A stretch of 64,000 nucleotides of DNA from Pseudomonas marincola (GTDB lineage: Bacteria; Pseudomonadota; Gammaproteobacteria; Pseudomonadales; Pseudomonadaceae). The first letter of the stretch is position 1; every line of letters begins with the position of its first letter. The position numbers and the translations under genes were made by a program. The stretch covers positions 682,001 to 746,000 of the forward strand of contig NZ_FPBC01000001.1 of assembly GCF_900116605.1 (NCBI RefSeq), in the 5' to 3' direction. A model generated the notes under the pieces. That model saw only the letters and a program-made list of their open reading frames with translations, was not told where the DNA came from and did not search any database. Below, one piece after another: positions 47,073 through 56,727 of the stretch.

Positions 47073-47084
47073 ATGCCAATCGGC

Positions 47085-47294
47085 TTATCGCGGCGCTACA
47101 TCATCCGCCTGCAAGCCCTTCTGGCCTTCGGTTACCGCGAATTCAACCTGCTGGCCTTCGACCAGCGAGCGGTGGCCTTCGCCGCGAATCGCCCGATAGT
47201 GGACGAACACATCAGCACCACTCTCACGCTGAATAAAGCCATAACCCTTGGAATCGTTGAACCACTTGACGGTTCCCAGTTCGCGCTCAGCCAT
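47085..47294 (-). CDS. Cold-shock domain protein
   Basis: A 69-residue single cold-shock domain. RNP1 is KGYGFIQ and RNP2 is VFVHY, in [20 protein letters not shown]. The ATG at 47294 is preceded by GGAGAG, which favours it over an ATG five codons upstream. Single-stranded RNA/DNA binding is the family role; whether it is cold-induced cannot be judged. A CspA/CspD-like protein by family. Confidence 0.93.
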   Translation of the reverse strand: MAERELGTVKWFNDSKGYGFIQRESGADVFVHYRAIRGEGHRSLVEGQQVEFAVTEGQKGLQADDVAPR

Positions 47295-47602
47295 TACCAT
47301 ACTCTCCAACTGCAGTTTTTTATTGTCTCAAAGGTAAGTTGAAAGCTCGCCAATCGCACCTGGTGCTTTACCGGCACGCGCGCCACGGCCTGCAATCCAG
47401 ACTCAGTATAATTCAACGAATTTCGCTGAAAAGTGCTAATTCAACTGGTTATCTGATGTTTTACGTCCATGGCCAGTAAAAGCCGGGAGCATACGCCGGT
47501 GCTGAACGCTCTGGTAATGAGAAGATTTTGCCCCGCTGCGGGCGATGCGTCACACTAGCGCCCCCGAGCATTCGCTCGATTGAAATCACCAGCAGACTCC
47601 GT
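47295..47602. other. Cold-shock gene / plsB divergent intergenic region
   Basis: The 308-bp gap holds the leader and promoter of the cold-shock gene on the minus strand and the plsB promoter on the plus strand. An in-frame extension of plsB begins at 47528 but does not match the family. I see no strong -35/-10 pair or hairpin. Confidence 0.45.
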
Positions 47603-50086
47603 ATGACCCGCTCACCGCTACACCGTCTTGTATTCGGCACACTGCGCCGCCTGCTGTACCTCTGGGTACGCTCGGAAACCATCAATCAGTCATCCCTGTC
47701 GCTCAAACTCGACCGCGGCACGCCAGTATTTTACGTGCTGCAATCGCCCTCGATGACCGACCTTGCGGTGGTCGACACCGAATGCACCAAGGCCGGATTG
47801 CCGCGCCCTGTACTGCCGGTATCTCTGGGCTCGCTGGATGAGCCCAACGCGTTCTTCTACCTGACCCCGGCGCCTGGCTGGTTTGGTCGGCAGGATAAAC
47901 GCGGAATTTCGCCGACGCTCGATCGTCTCGTCAGCGCGCTAAGCAGCGATGCACTGCTGAGTGCGCAAATCATCCCGGTCAGCGTGTTCTGGGGCCAGTC
48001 GCCCGACCGCGAAACCAGCCCCTGGAAGCTACTGTTTGCCGATAGCTGGGCCGTAACCGGACGCATTAAGCGCCTGTTCAGCATTCTGATTCTGGGCCGC
48101 AAAACCCGCGTACAGTTCGCCGCGCCGATTCAGTTGCGCGATCTGGTCGCTCAGAACAAAGGCCATGAGCGCACCCTGCGCATGGTTCAGCGCATACTGC
48201 GCGTGCACTTTCGCAATCAGAAAGCCGCGGTTATTGGCCCGGATGTCTCGCACCGTCGTCATCTGGTCAAAGGGCTCGTGCACTCGGCGCAGGTTCGTCA
48301 GGCCATCAGCGACGCTGCCAGCCACGACAACATCAGCCTGGAAAAAGCCGAAGCGCAGGCGCTGCGTTACGGCAATGAAATTGCCTCGGATTACACCTAT
48401 ACGGTGATCCGCTTCCTCGAACTGGTGCTGAGCTGGTTCTGGAACAAGATCTACGACGGCATCAAGGTTAATCACATCGAGGGCGTGCAGGACGTCGCGC
48501 AAGGCCACGAAGTGATCTACGTGCCTTGCCACCGCAGCCACATCGATTATTTGCTGCTGTCTTACCTGCTGTTCCGCAATGGCCTGACGCCGCCGCACAT
48601 TGCCGCGGGTATCAACCTCAACATGCCGGTGGTCGGTAGCCTGCTGCGCCGTGGCGGCGCGTTTTTCATGCGCCGCACCTTCAAGGGCAACCCGCTGTAC
48701 ACCGCGGTATTCAATGAATACCTGCATACCCTGTTCACCAAGGGCTTCCCGGTTGAGTACTTTGTCGAGGGTGGCCGCTCACGCACCGGCCGCATGCTTC
48801 AGCCAAAGACCGGCATGCTGGCGATTACCGTACGCAGCTACTTGCGCAACAACCGCATGCCGGTGGTTTTCGTGCCCGTTTACATCGGTTACGAGCGCGT
48901 GCTTGAAGGCCGCACCTATCTCGGTGAGTTGCGCGGCGCGAGCAAGAAGAAAGAGTCGATATTCGATATCTTCAAAGTCATCGGCGCGCTCAAGCAGCGC
49001 TTTGGCCAGGTGTGGGTCAACTTCGGCGAGCCGATCAAACTGGCGGAATTCCTCGATGCCGAACAACCCGATTGGCGCCAGCAGAATTTAGCGCCGGCCT
49101 ATCGCCCCGAATGGCTCAACGCCACAACCAACCGACTCGGCCAGCGGGTTGCCCAGCACCTCAATGAAGCTGCTGCGGTCAATCCGGTGAATCTGGTGGC
49201 ATTGGCGTTGCTGTCCACCAGCAAGCTGGCGCTGGATGAGCGCTCGCTGGCGCGGGTCTTGGATCTGTATCTGGCCCTGCTCCGTGAGGTGCCCTATTCA
49301 CCGCATGCCACCTTGCCGGAAGGCGATGGCGCAGCGCTGATCGAGTACGTCGCACGTATGGACCTGCTCGCACAGCAGGATGATCGTCTGGGCAAGATTG
49401 TCTATCTGGACGAGAAGAATGCTGTCCTGATGACGTACTACCGCAACAACGTGCTGCATATATTTGCGATTCCGGCGCTGCTCGCCAGCTTCTTCCAGAG
49501 CAGTGCGCGCAACAGCCGCGAACAGATATTGCGCTACACCCGTGCGCTTTATCCGTATTTGCAGAGCGAGCTGTTTATCCGCTGGAGCCTCGACGAACTC
49601 GACGCGGTGATTGACCAGTGGCTGGCGGCGTTCGTTTCGCAAGGCCTGCTTAAACAGGATAACGACGCCTACACCCGCCCGGCGCCAAGCTCGCGGCAGT
49701 TCGTGTTGCTGACCCTGCTCTCGCGCACGGTCGCGCAAACCCTGCAGCGCTTCTACATGGCCACCGCCTTGTTGATCAACGCCGGGCAGAACACCATCAG
49801 CGCCGAAGAACTGGAAGACCTGTGTACGGTCATGGCTCAGCGTCTGTCGATCTTGCACGGCCTCAATGCGCCGGAATTCTTCGACAAGAGCCTGTTCCGT
49901 CACTTCATCCAGACCCTGCTCGACCAGGGCGTGTTGCGCCGTGATCAGGCCGGCAAGCTGAGCCATCACCCGGCACTCGACTCGCTGGTTGAGGGCGCGG
50001 CCAAGCGGGTGCTGCCTGCCGAGTTCAGGCTGTCAATCCGTCAGGTGACGATGGACGGTAATCAGGATCACCCAGCCGACCAATAA
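47603..50086 (+). CDS. plsB: Glycerol-3-phosphate 1-O-acyltransferase
   Basis: An 827-residue membrane-associated enzyme acylating glycerol-3-phosphate at position 1. The HX4D motif is His310-Asp315 in [26 protein letters not shown] and the [13 protein letters not shown] block follow, the other acyltransferase motifs. The ATG at 47603 ([21 protein letters not shown]) gives the family N-terminus. Confidence 0.97.
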   Translation: MTRSPLHRLVFGTLRRLLYLWVRSETINQSSLSLKLDRGTPVFYVLQSPSMTDLAVVDTECTKAGLPRPVLPVSLGSLDEPNAFFYLTPAPGWFGRQDKRGISPTLDRLVSALSSDALLSAQIIPVSVFWGQSPDRETSPWKLLFADSWAVTGRIKRLFSILILGRKTRVQFAAPIQLRDLVAQNKGHERTLRMVQRILRVHFRNQKAAVIGPDVSHRRHLVKGLVHSAQVRQAISDAASHDNISLEKAEAQALRYGNEIASDYTYTVIRFLELVLSWFWNKIYDGIKVNHIEGVQDVAQGHEVIYVPCHRSHIDYLLLSYLLFRNGLTPPHIAAGINLNMPVVGSLLRRGGAFFMRRTFKGNPLYTAVFNEYLHTLFTKGFPVEYFVEGGRSRTGRMLQPKTGMLAITVRSYLRNNRMPVVFVPVYIGYERVLEGRTYLGELRGASKKKESIFDIFKVIGALKQRFGQVWVNFGEPIKLAEFLDAEQPDWRQQNLAPAYRPEWLNATTNRLGQRVAQHLNEAAAVNPVNLVALALLSTSKLALDERSLARVLDLYLALLREVPYSPHATLPEGDGAALIEYVARMDLLAQQDDRLGKIVYLDEKNAVLMTYYRNNVLHIFAIPALLASFFQSSARNSREQILRYTRALYPYLQSELFIRWSLDELDAVIDQWLAAFVSQGLLKQDNDAYTRPAPSSRQFVLLTLLSRTVAQTLQRFYMATALLINAGQNTISAEELEDLCTVMAQRLSILHGLNAPEFFDKSLFRHFIQTLLDQGVLRRDQAGKLSHHPALDSLVEGAAKRVLPAEFRLSIRQVTMDGNQDHPADQ

Positions 50087-50102
50087 TTGACCCAGAATGC
50101 AA

Positions 50103-50126
50103 AAGCCCCGGAATAATCCGGGGCTT
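50103..50126 (-). terminator. Intrinsic terminator after eptA
   Basis: AAGCCCCGGA, loop ATAA, TCCGGGGCTT: a perfect 10-bp stem. On the minus strand it is followed by two more T, giving TTTT, so it ends the eptA transcript; it may also stop plsB transcription on the plus strand. Confidence 0.8.
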
Positions 50127-50146
50127 ACTGGTGCAGATTGGCCGTA

Positions 50147-51856
50147 TCAGTTAACGCCCTTCTCCTGCGTACCGCTGATGGTTGAAGCCTGTTGCGGCGC
50201 CTGACACTGATGGAACATATCGCGAGCCGGGTCGTAAACGCTGGTTTGAATAGCCATCAAGCCCAACACCGAATCGAACAGATTATCCTGCGACCAGGCT
50301 TTATCCTTAACACTCTGCAAGCAACCTGGCTGCAGGTTGGCGGTTTCCTCCATGCCTTGGGACATCCACAGAATCATCGGGATATGCGTTTGCTGCTGCG
50401 GCGCCATGGCGTAAGGCAGGCCGTGCAAGTAAATGCCATTCTCGCCGAGCGACTCGCCGTGGTCGGACATATACAGCATGGCGGTGTCGAAGCGCGTTTG
50501 ATTGGCCTTGAGTAATTTAATGGTCTGCGCCAGGACATGATCGGTGTAACGCAGTGAGTTGTCGTAAGCATTGACGATGCTTTCAGTTGAACACTGATCC
50601 AGCTCGCTGCTCTGACACACCGGTGTGAAGTGCTCAAACGCTTGCGGGTAACGCTTGGAATACGATGGGCCGTGACTGCCTTTCATGTGCAGCACTACCA
50701 CAGTGTCGTCCTTGAGCGTGTCCAGATAATCCTGCAGGCCGCTGAGCAATGCTTCGTCGTGGCACTCGCCGCCCGCCTCGCAGATGTCAGCAAGCCCCAG
50801 ATTCGACACATCAACGCTCGCCACGCGATCACAAGCACCTTTGCAACCGGAGTTATTGTCACGCCAGAGCACGTTGACCCCGGCGTGCTTCAACACATCC
50901 AGCAAGCCTTCGCGGGACGTTGCCATCGACGGCTTGTAATCATCACGACCGGCTTGCTGGAACATGCACGGCACCGATACCGCAGTGGCCGTACCGCACG
51001 AACTGGCGTTGGTGAAGTTGATGATGTTCTGCTTTGAAAGCTCAGGATTGGTGTCGCGCTTGTAGCCATTGAGCGCAAAGTTCTCGGCGCGCGCCGTTTC
51101 ACCGACCACCACAATGGTCAGGCGTGGTTTGACGGCATTACCCACGCGCATCTGCCGGTGAGCATCGGCGCCAATCACTTCAAGTTGGGTCGGGGTTTTC
51201 AGTTCACGACGCACATAACCATTAACCGCAGACACCACGTTGGACGGCGTCAGTTGCAGGCGAATTTCGCGGTGGTTGCGAAACAACGAGGCGTAAGACT
51301 GATACTCGCTCATGGCGATGCCGCCGATACCGGCCAGGGCAACCACCACACTGACCAGCTTCATGCTCAGTTCGCGCTTCCAGCTGAACTTGCGGGTTTC
51401 AATACGGGTGAGCAGAAACGCAGGCAGAACGCCTAACAACGCGATCCAGATGAACATGCGCGGGCTGAGCAGTTCGAGCGCCTCACGGGTGTCTGTCTGC
51501 ACCACGTTAGTCAGCATGTCGTAATCAATCACAATCCCGAAGCTGTTCATGAAGTAGCTGGCCGAAGCCGAAACGATCAGGAACAGGCCTAGCACCCACT
51601 TGGTCATCCGGCCCCACGCCAGCAGCGTGAGCAGGCCAAATGTCCACAGCAGAGCCAGTACTGGCAGGCTCAGCAAAAACAGCGGGCTGCCGTTATCCCA
51701 GCCGCCGATGCCTTGCCAGACCGTGGTCCAGAATGTGCTATTGCTGAAAACCAGCAACCACACCGAAACCAACAAAATCTGCATGGGTCGGCTTAAGCTG
51801 ATTTTCCAAGCGAAAGAGGATGAGTTAGGGGTGTTGTCAGTAGTGGGCTTGGTCAC
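50147..51856 (-). CDS. eptA: Phosphoethanolamine--lipid A transferase (EptA family)
   Basis: A 569-residue enzyme with five N-terminal transmembrane helices (to about residue 185) and a periplasmic alkaline-phosphatase-like domain. Catalytic features are Glu253 in VVVGETARAENF, the threonine nucleophile region SCGTATAVSVPCM (about 286-298), Asp465/His466 in SDHGESLGENG and His479. It adds phosphoethanolamine to lipid A, lowering negative charge and polymyxin binding. No two-component system or dgkA lies next to it here, so control is not evident. Confidence 0.92.
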   Translation of the reverse strand: MTKPTTDNTPNSSSFAWKISLSRPMQILLVSVWLLVFSNSTFWTTVWQGIGGWDNGSPLFLLSLPVLALLWTFGLLTLLAWGRMTKWVLGLFLIVSASASYFMNSFGIVIDYDMLTNVVQTDTREALELLSPRMFIWIALLGVLPAFLLTRIETRKFSWKRELSMKLVSVVVALAGIGGIAMSEYQSYASLFRNHREIRLQLTPSNVVSAVNGYVRRELKTPTQLEVIGADAHRQMRVGNAVKPRLTIVVVGETARAENFALNGYKRDTNPELSKQNIINFTNASSCGTATAVSVPCMFQQAGRDDYKPSMATSREGLLDVLKHAGVNVLWRDNNSGCKGACDRVASVDVSNLGLADICEAGGECHDEALLSGLQDYLDTLKDDTVVVLHMKGSHGPSYSKRYPQAFEHFTPVCQSSELDQCSTESIVNAYDNSLRYTDHVLAQTIKLLKANQTRFDTAMLYMSDHGESLGENGIYLHGLPYAMAPQQQTHIPMILWMSQGMEETANLQPGCLQSVKDKAWSQDNLFDSVLGLMAIQTSVYDPARDMFHQCQAPQQASTISGTQEKGVN

Positions 51857-51952
51857 TTCGAGTCCTGCAGCTGAGCCTAGAATGAAGCCAGCTTACGGAG
51901 CACGCTGTTAGTGGAATGTCAGCCCGATGTGAAAAAATCGTTGGTCACTTTG

Positions 51953-51980
51953 CAGTGGCACCTGGCGTCAGGTGCCACTG
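51953..51980. repeat. 12-bp perfect hairpin after the four-repeat membrane protein gene
   Basis: CAGTGGCACCTG (51953-51964), loop GCGT, CAGGTGCCACTG (51969-51980). It begins 9 nt past the stop of the minus-strand gene at 51989. No T-run follows, so it is a terminator-like or mRNA 3'-end hairpin. Confidence 0.6.
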
Positions 51981-51988
51981 AGTCGGAG

Positions 51989-52747
51989 TCATGCGCTGGG
52001 GTTGGCGACCAGTGTGGCCGGGCCCCGGCGCTGGGCAATGCTGGCCCCCACGATCATCAGCAGCAGGATCGCGCCGAGAATGGCTGACGAGCCGATAGTG
52101 CCGAAGCCCATGCCGCCTTGCTCGTGCGTCTTGGTCAGGAAGTCGCCAAGGGTTGCGCCAAACGGACGGGTCAGCACGAAGGCAATCCAGAACAGCGCCA
52201 CCGGCGAAATCCTGGTGACGAAACGCAGTACCACTACCGCGGCGATCAGGCTGCCGATCAGCAGCGCGCCACCGGCAAAACCCAGCCCCGAATCATCGGC
52301 CAGATAATCACCGAGGGCGGTGCCCAGTGTGTTCGAAAACAAGATGGCGACCCAATAAAACAACTCACCTTTGCGGGTGGTGATGTGCTCGACGTTGAGC
52401 GACTTTTCACTGTATTTCCACACGGCAAAAGTCAGCAGCAAGATGCCGATCAGCAGCGCCGAACCGGTGGCGTAACCGAGCCCGAGTGTGCGATCCATAA
52501 AGTCCGACATGGTGGTGCCGGCAGTGCTGGTTGCCAGAATGACCACCCAGTACAACGCGGGGTGGTAGCGACGTGAATAGAGTTGCCCCAACAAGGTCAG
52601 CAGAAACACGCTGATGAGTAATAGCGAGCTCATTGCATAGCCGATATTGAGGGTCATCGATAACAAATCACCGGCGGTTTCGCCGAGAGTGGTCGCACAA
52701 ATCTTCATCACCCAGAAAGCCAGGGTGATTTGCGGAAGTTTATTCAT
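51989..52747 (-). CDS. Four-repeat integral membrane protein (COG4705-like), unknown function
   Basis: A 252-residue protein made almost wholly of hydrophobic helices. Four internal repeats share a core G-x-[TA]-x-[GS]-D followed by a glycine-rich GxGY/F-like stretch: TTLGETAGDLL (Asp27), TSTAGTTMSDFM (Asp82), SNTLGTALGDYL (Asp147) and TRPFGATLGDFL (Asp202). Spacings between the aspartates are 55, 65 and 55 residues, a two-plus-two pattern. The family is an uncharacterised membrane protein; a transporter role is only a guess. The ATG at 52747 has no good ribosome binding site, and a GTG at 52783 is an alternative. Confidence 0.8.
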   Translation of the reverse strand: MNKLPQITLAFWVMKICATTLGETAGDLLSMTLNIGYAMSSLLLISVFLLTLLGQLYSRRYHPALYWVVILATSTAGTTMSDFMDRTLGLGYATGSALLIGILLLTFAVWKYSEKSLNVEHITTRKGELFYWVAILFSNTLGTALGDYLADDSGLGFAGGALLIGSLIAAVVVLRFVTRISPVALFWIAFVLTRPFGATLGDFLTKTHEQGGMGFGTIGSSAILGAILLLMIVGASIAQRRGPATLVANPSA

Positions 52748-52792
52748 AGAGGGGCGCTCGCGAGACGGTTGGCGGAACTGCACCCGGTATGC

Positions 52793-52815
52793 AGCCCGGC
52801 TGTATAAGCCGGGCT
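52793..52815. repeat. Hairpin upstream of the four-repeat membrane protein gene
   Basis: AGCCCGGC (52793-52800), loop TGTATAA, GCCGGGCT (52808-52815). It lies 145 nt past the stop of the retropepsin-like gene and 46 nt before the membrane protein gene, both minus strand. It may end the former's transcript; no T-run is present. Confidence 0.5.
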
Positions 52816-52959
52816 TGAGCGGTTCAAGGTGTCAGTGCGCGCACAGTAGGCAAGCATTGGTGAAAATAGCGTCAAGAAACAATCAAGCCGGTATTAGCGC
52901 CTGAGTTGTCCTGAAATTAGTGCATCAGGCCGGGCAAAAGGCTAAGGGTGCCGGACAAC

Positions 52960-53475
52960 TCAGAGCTTGCACTTGGGCTTGGTGGTGAATGTCTGGGAAA
53001 CATCGACCGCGCCTAAATGCTCAAGCGTGCGACGGCCAATAAGCACCGGATAATTCATTTTTCCACGGTTCTTCAGCGAGAATTGCTCATCGTAGATTTC
53101 GTTACCGATGCAGATTTTCATCATCACCACCGGGCGGCTTTCCTGCCCGCCAGCACCACGCACCTTGATCCTGCGAACCACCCGCCGCTCAACGGGCGAG
53201 TTGCTGACTTCGCCGGTGTTGGCGTCTTTCAGCTCAACCATGAACCGCACCCAGTCCTCGCCATCTTTCTTGAAGGTTTCCAGGTCCTTGGCATCCATCG
53301 ACGATGTCTTGGCCCCGGTGTCGAGCTTGGCCTTAACGGTGATGGCCTCAGGTTCGATTATCGCCTCCTCGATCCAGCCGAAAATTTTACTTTGGGCCTC
53401 GCCCGCCAGTGCCGGAAAAACACTGCCGATGCCCAAGGCGATTAGTGCGAAGCGAATGCAGCGTGCGACTTGCAT
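52960..53475 (-). CDS. Periplasmic retropepsin-like aspartic protease (RimK-associated / 'Zn_protease' family)
   Basis: A 171-residue protein with an N-terminal signal peptide (cleavage near PALA, residue 24). The aspartic protease motif DTGAKTSS starts at Asp52, and the C-terminal half carries YPVLIGRRTLEHLG, the second conserved pattern of this family. The Pfam name calls it an ATP-dependent zinc protease, but the sequence fits single-domain retropepsins. Substrate is unknown; a relative is often found beside the glutamate ligase RimK, which is absent here. Confidence 0.82.
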   Translation of the reverse strand: MQVARCIRFALIALGIGSVFPALAGEAQSKIFGWIEEAIIEPEAITVKAKLDTGAKTSSMDAKDLETFKKDGEDWVRFMVELKDANTGEVSNSPVERRVVRRIKVRGAGGQESRPVVMMKICIGNEIYDEQFSLKNRGKMNYPVLIGRRTLEHLGAVDVSQTFTTKPKCKL

Positions 53476-53646
53476 AACGATCCCCCGATAAGGTGTAGGT
53501 GTCGATTATGCCGCAGCAAATGTGAATGGATTGTCATGCCGGAGCAAACCGACAGCGCTGCAGCTCTCGACCTAGCCTAGCCCACAGGCCCGACGACCGA
53601 CAGGCAATGGAGCAGATGCGCTGCCCTATTGCCTGCCCAAGCGCGC

Positions 53647-56600
53647 TTAGTCGGTATGCGCTTCACTCGGTTTTACCCGGAACCAGGCGGCGTACAACGC
53701 TGGCAGGAACAGCAGTGTCAGCGCGGTCGCGACGATCAAGCCACCCATGATTGCCACCGCCATTGGCCCGTAAAACACACTGCGCGACAGCGGGATCATC
53801 GCCAGAACAGCGGCCAGCGCCGTGAGCACAATCGGCCTGAAACGGCGCACGGTGGCATCGATCACCGCATTCCAGCGATCCTGCCCGGCGAGGATATCCT
53901 GCTCGATCTGGTCTACCAGAATTACCGAGTTACGCATGATCATCCCGGACAAGGCGATGGTGCCCAGCATGGCAACAAAGCCGAATGGCTGATTGAGGAT
54001 CAGCAGGAACAAGGTCACCCCAATCAACCCCAAAGGCGCCGTGAGAAATACCATCGCGGTGCGCGAGAAACTCTTCAACTGCAACATCAGCAAGGTCAGC
54101 ACCACCACTACAAACAGCGGGATACCGGCGTTCACTGAGCGCTGTCCACGCCCGGAGTCTTCAACGGTGCCGCCCACTTCAAGGTGATAACCACCAGGCA
54201 GACGCGCACGAATCGGCTCCAGCGTTGGCAGAATCTGCTGCACCAATGCCGAAGGCTGTTCAGGCCCATAAACATCAGCCCGCACCGTAACCGTTGGCAA
54301 GCGCTTACGGCGCCAGATAATGCCTTCTTCAAAACCGTATTCCAGCGAGGCGATTTGCGCCAACGCAACACTGCGCCCGTTACCTGTTGGCACCGACAAA
54401 CTCGACAACATGCTGAGTTTTTCACGGTCTTCCTTGGCCCCGCGAATTACCAGCGCAATCAGTTCATTGTTCTCGCGGTACTGGCTGACCGGCGTGCCGA
54501 CCAGAGTACTTTGCAAGAAGTTGGACACTTCGCGCGTGCTCACACCCAATGCCCGTGCGCGCTCCTGATCTATATTCAGGCGCACCACTTTGCTTGGCTC
54601 CTGCCAGTCGAGGTGAACGTTAGTCACGTAAGGGTTCTCACGCACCTTGCGCTGCACTTCGCGGGCAAATGCGCGAACCTCGTCTATGTGCTCACCAGAC
54701 ACCCTAAACTGGATCGGATAACCCACCGGCGGGCCGTTCTCAAGACGCGAAACACGGGTGCGCATGGTGGTGAATTCGGTCGCCATCAGATCGATCAACC
54801 ATTTGCGCAACTCCTCACGCTGCTCCAGATCCTTGGCCAACACCACGAACTGGGCGAAGCTGGTCATCGGCAGTTGCTGATCGAGTGGCAAGTAGAAGCG
54901 CGGCGATCCTGAGCCAATGTAGCCCACATAGTTATCAATGCCCGGATGATCCTTGAGCATGGCTTCAAGGCGTTTCGCCTGCGCCTCGGAAGCTTCAAGT
55001 GAAGCACCTTCGGCCAGTTTCAGATCGACCATCAGCTCAAGACGACCGGATGCCGGGAAGAACTGCTGCGGCACCAGCTTGAATAAAAACACCGAGCCGA
55101 TGAACAGCACCAGCGTCGAGACAATGACTGTCTTGCGGCGCTCGACACACCAGCCCACCACACGCCGAACGCGCTGATAAAACGCCGTTGAATACGGGTC
55201 ATGTCCGCCTGCGCTGCCGCCGTGTTTGGCCGCATGCAATTTAGCCAGATCCGGCAGCAGGCGATCGCCCAGATACGGCACAAATACCACCGCAGCGAAC
55301 CAGGACACCAACAAGGCGATGGTCACAACCTGAAAGATCGAACGGGTGTACTCACCGGTACCGGACTGGGCAGTGGCAATCGGCAAGAAACCGGCGGCGG
55401 TAATCAAGGTGCCGGTCAGCATCGGAAATGCAGTGCTGGTCCAGGCGAAGCTGGCGGCCTTGAGGCGGTCATAGCCCTGCTCCATTTTGATCGCCATCAT
55501 TTCGACGGCAATAATGGCGTCATCCACCATCAAGCCCAACGCCAGCACAAGCGCGCCGAGGGAGATCTTGTGCAAGCCGATACCGAAGAAATACATCGCC
55601 GCAAAGGTCATGGCCAGCACCAGCGGAATCGACAAAGCAACCACTAACCCGGTGCGCAGCCCCAACGAGAAAAAGCTCACCAGCAAGACGATCACCACCG
55701 CCTCGGCCAACACTTTGACGAACTCGTTGACCCCGGCTTTAACCGCAGCGGGTTGGTCGGACACCTTGCTCAGCTGCATGCCGGCGGGCAAATCGCTCTG
55801 CAGCGTGGCAAAGGTTGTTTCAAGCGATTCTCCGAGTTGCAGAATATCGCCGCCGTCCTTCATCGCCACGGCCAGGCCAATGGCATCTTCACCCATGAAA
55901 CGCATGCGCGGCGCCGCTGGTTCATTGAAGCCGCGTTTAACCTCGGCAATATCGCCGAGCCGGAAGGTGCGCCCGGCCACTCGGATGGGGAAGTTGCGAA
56001 TCTGCTCGGGCGTGGTAAAGCGCCCGGAAACCCTGACTTGCACGCGGTCGGTGGCGGTCTCGAAAAAACCTGAGCTGACAATCCCGTTCTGGTCTTGCAG
56101 CGCCTGTTGCACAGCCTGCAACGGCACGCCCAGCGTTGCCAGTTTGGTGTTGGACACCTGCACCCAGATGCGCTCGTCCTGCAGCCCGATCAACTCGACC
56201 TTGCCGACGTCTTTAACGCTTTGCAGTTGCAGCTGCACACGCTCGGCATAATCCTTGAGCACGGCGTAATCGAAGCCCTTGCCGGTCAGTGCATACAAGT
56301 TGCCGAATGTGGTGCCGAATTCATCGTTGAAGAAAGGCCCTTGCACGCCTTCGGGCAACGTATGCTGGATATCGCCGACCTTCTTGCGAATCTGATACCA
56401 GAGTTCGTTAACGTCCTTGGGACCCATCGCATCATTGGCGATGAAGGTGACCTGGGACTGGCCCGGCCGCGAAAACGAGATGAGCTTTTCGTACTCGCCG
56501 GTCTCCATCAATTTCTTTTCAATGCGGTCGGTCACCTGCTCGGCCACCTCCTCGGCACTAGCGCCGGGCCAATCGGTACGCACCACCATTGCTTTGAAGG

Positions 56601-56727
56601 TGAAGGGCGGATCTTCACTCTGCCCCAGCTTGGTGTAGGAGAGTGTGCCGACAACGGCCAGCAACAGCATGAAATAGAGCACGATCTGGCGGTTTTTCAG
56701 CGCCCAAGCCGATAGATTGAAGCCCAT
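53647..56727 (-). CDS. RND efflux transporter, inner-membrane pump (HAE/AcrB-like)
   Basis: A 1026-residue resistance-nodulation-division pump with 12 predicted helices and two large periplasmic loops. The proton-relay aspartates are Asp402 and Asp403 in LGLMVDDAIIAVEM of TM4. An N-terminal FNLSAWALKNRQIV and a start overlapping the adaptor stop by 1 bp (TAATG) are visible. No outer-membrane factor follows, so it probably recruits an OprM/TolC-like channel made elsewhere. Substrates cannot be deduced; multidrug rather than metal RND is favoured. Confidence 0.92.
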   Translation of the reverse strand: MGFNLSAWALKNRQIVLYFMLLLAVVGTLSYTKLGQSEDPPFTFKAMVVRTDWPGASAEEVAEQVTDRIEKKLMETGEYEKLISFSRPGQSQVTFIANDAMGPKDVNELWYQIRKKVGDIQHTLPEGVQGPFFNDEFGTTFGNLYALTGKGFDYAVLKDYAERVQLQLQSVKDVGKVELIGLQDERIWVQVSNTKLATLGVPLQAVQQALQDQNGIVSSGFFETATDRVQVRVSGRFTTPEQIRNFPIRVAGRTFRLGDIAEVKRGFNEPAAPRMRFMGEDAIGLAVAMKDGGDILQLGESLETTFATLQSDLPAGMQLSKVSDQPAAVKAGVNEFVKVLAEAVVIVLLVSFFSLGLRTGLVVALSIPLVLAMTFAAMYFFGIGLHKISLGALVLALGLMVDDAIIAVEMMAIKMEQGYDRLKAASFAWTSTAFPMLTGTLITAAGFLPIATAQSGTGEYTRSIFQVVTIALLVSWFAAVVFVPYLGDRLLPDLAKLHAAKHGGSAGGHDPYSTAFYQRVRRVVGWCVERRKTVIVSTLVLFIGSVFLFKLVPQQFFPASGRLELMVDLKLAEGASLEASEAQAKRLEAMLKDHPGIDNYVGYIGSGSPRFYLPLDQQLPMTSFAQFVVLAKDLEQREELRKWLIDLMATEFTTMRTRVSRLENGPPVGYPIQFRVSGEHIDEVRAFAREVQRKVRENPYVTNVHLDWQEPSKVVRLNIDQERARALGVSTREVSNFLQSTLVGTPVSQYRENNELIALVIRGAKEDREKLSMLSSLSVPTGNGRSVALAQIASLEYGFEEGIIWRRKRLPTVTVRADVYGPEQPSALVQQILPTLEPIRARLPGGYHLEVGGTVEDSGRGQRSVNAGIPLFVVVVLTLLMLQLKSFSRTAMVFLTAPLGLIGVTLFLLILNQPFGFVAMLGTIALSGMIMRNSVILVDQIEQDILAGQDRWNAVIDATVRRFRPIVLTALAAVLAMIPLSRSVFYGPMAVAIMGGLIVATALTLLFLPALYAAWFRVKPSEAHTD

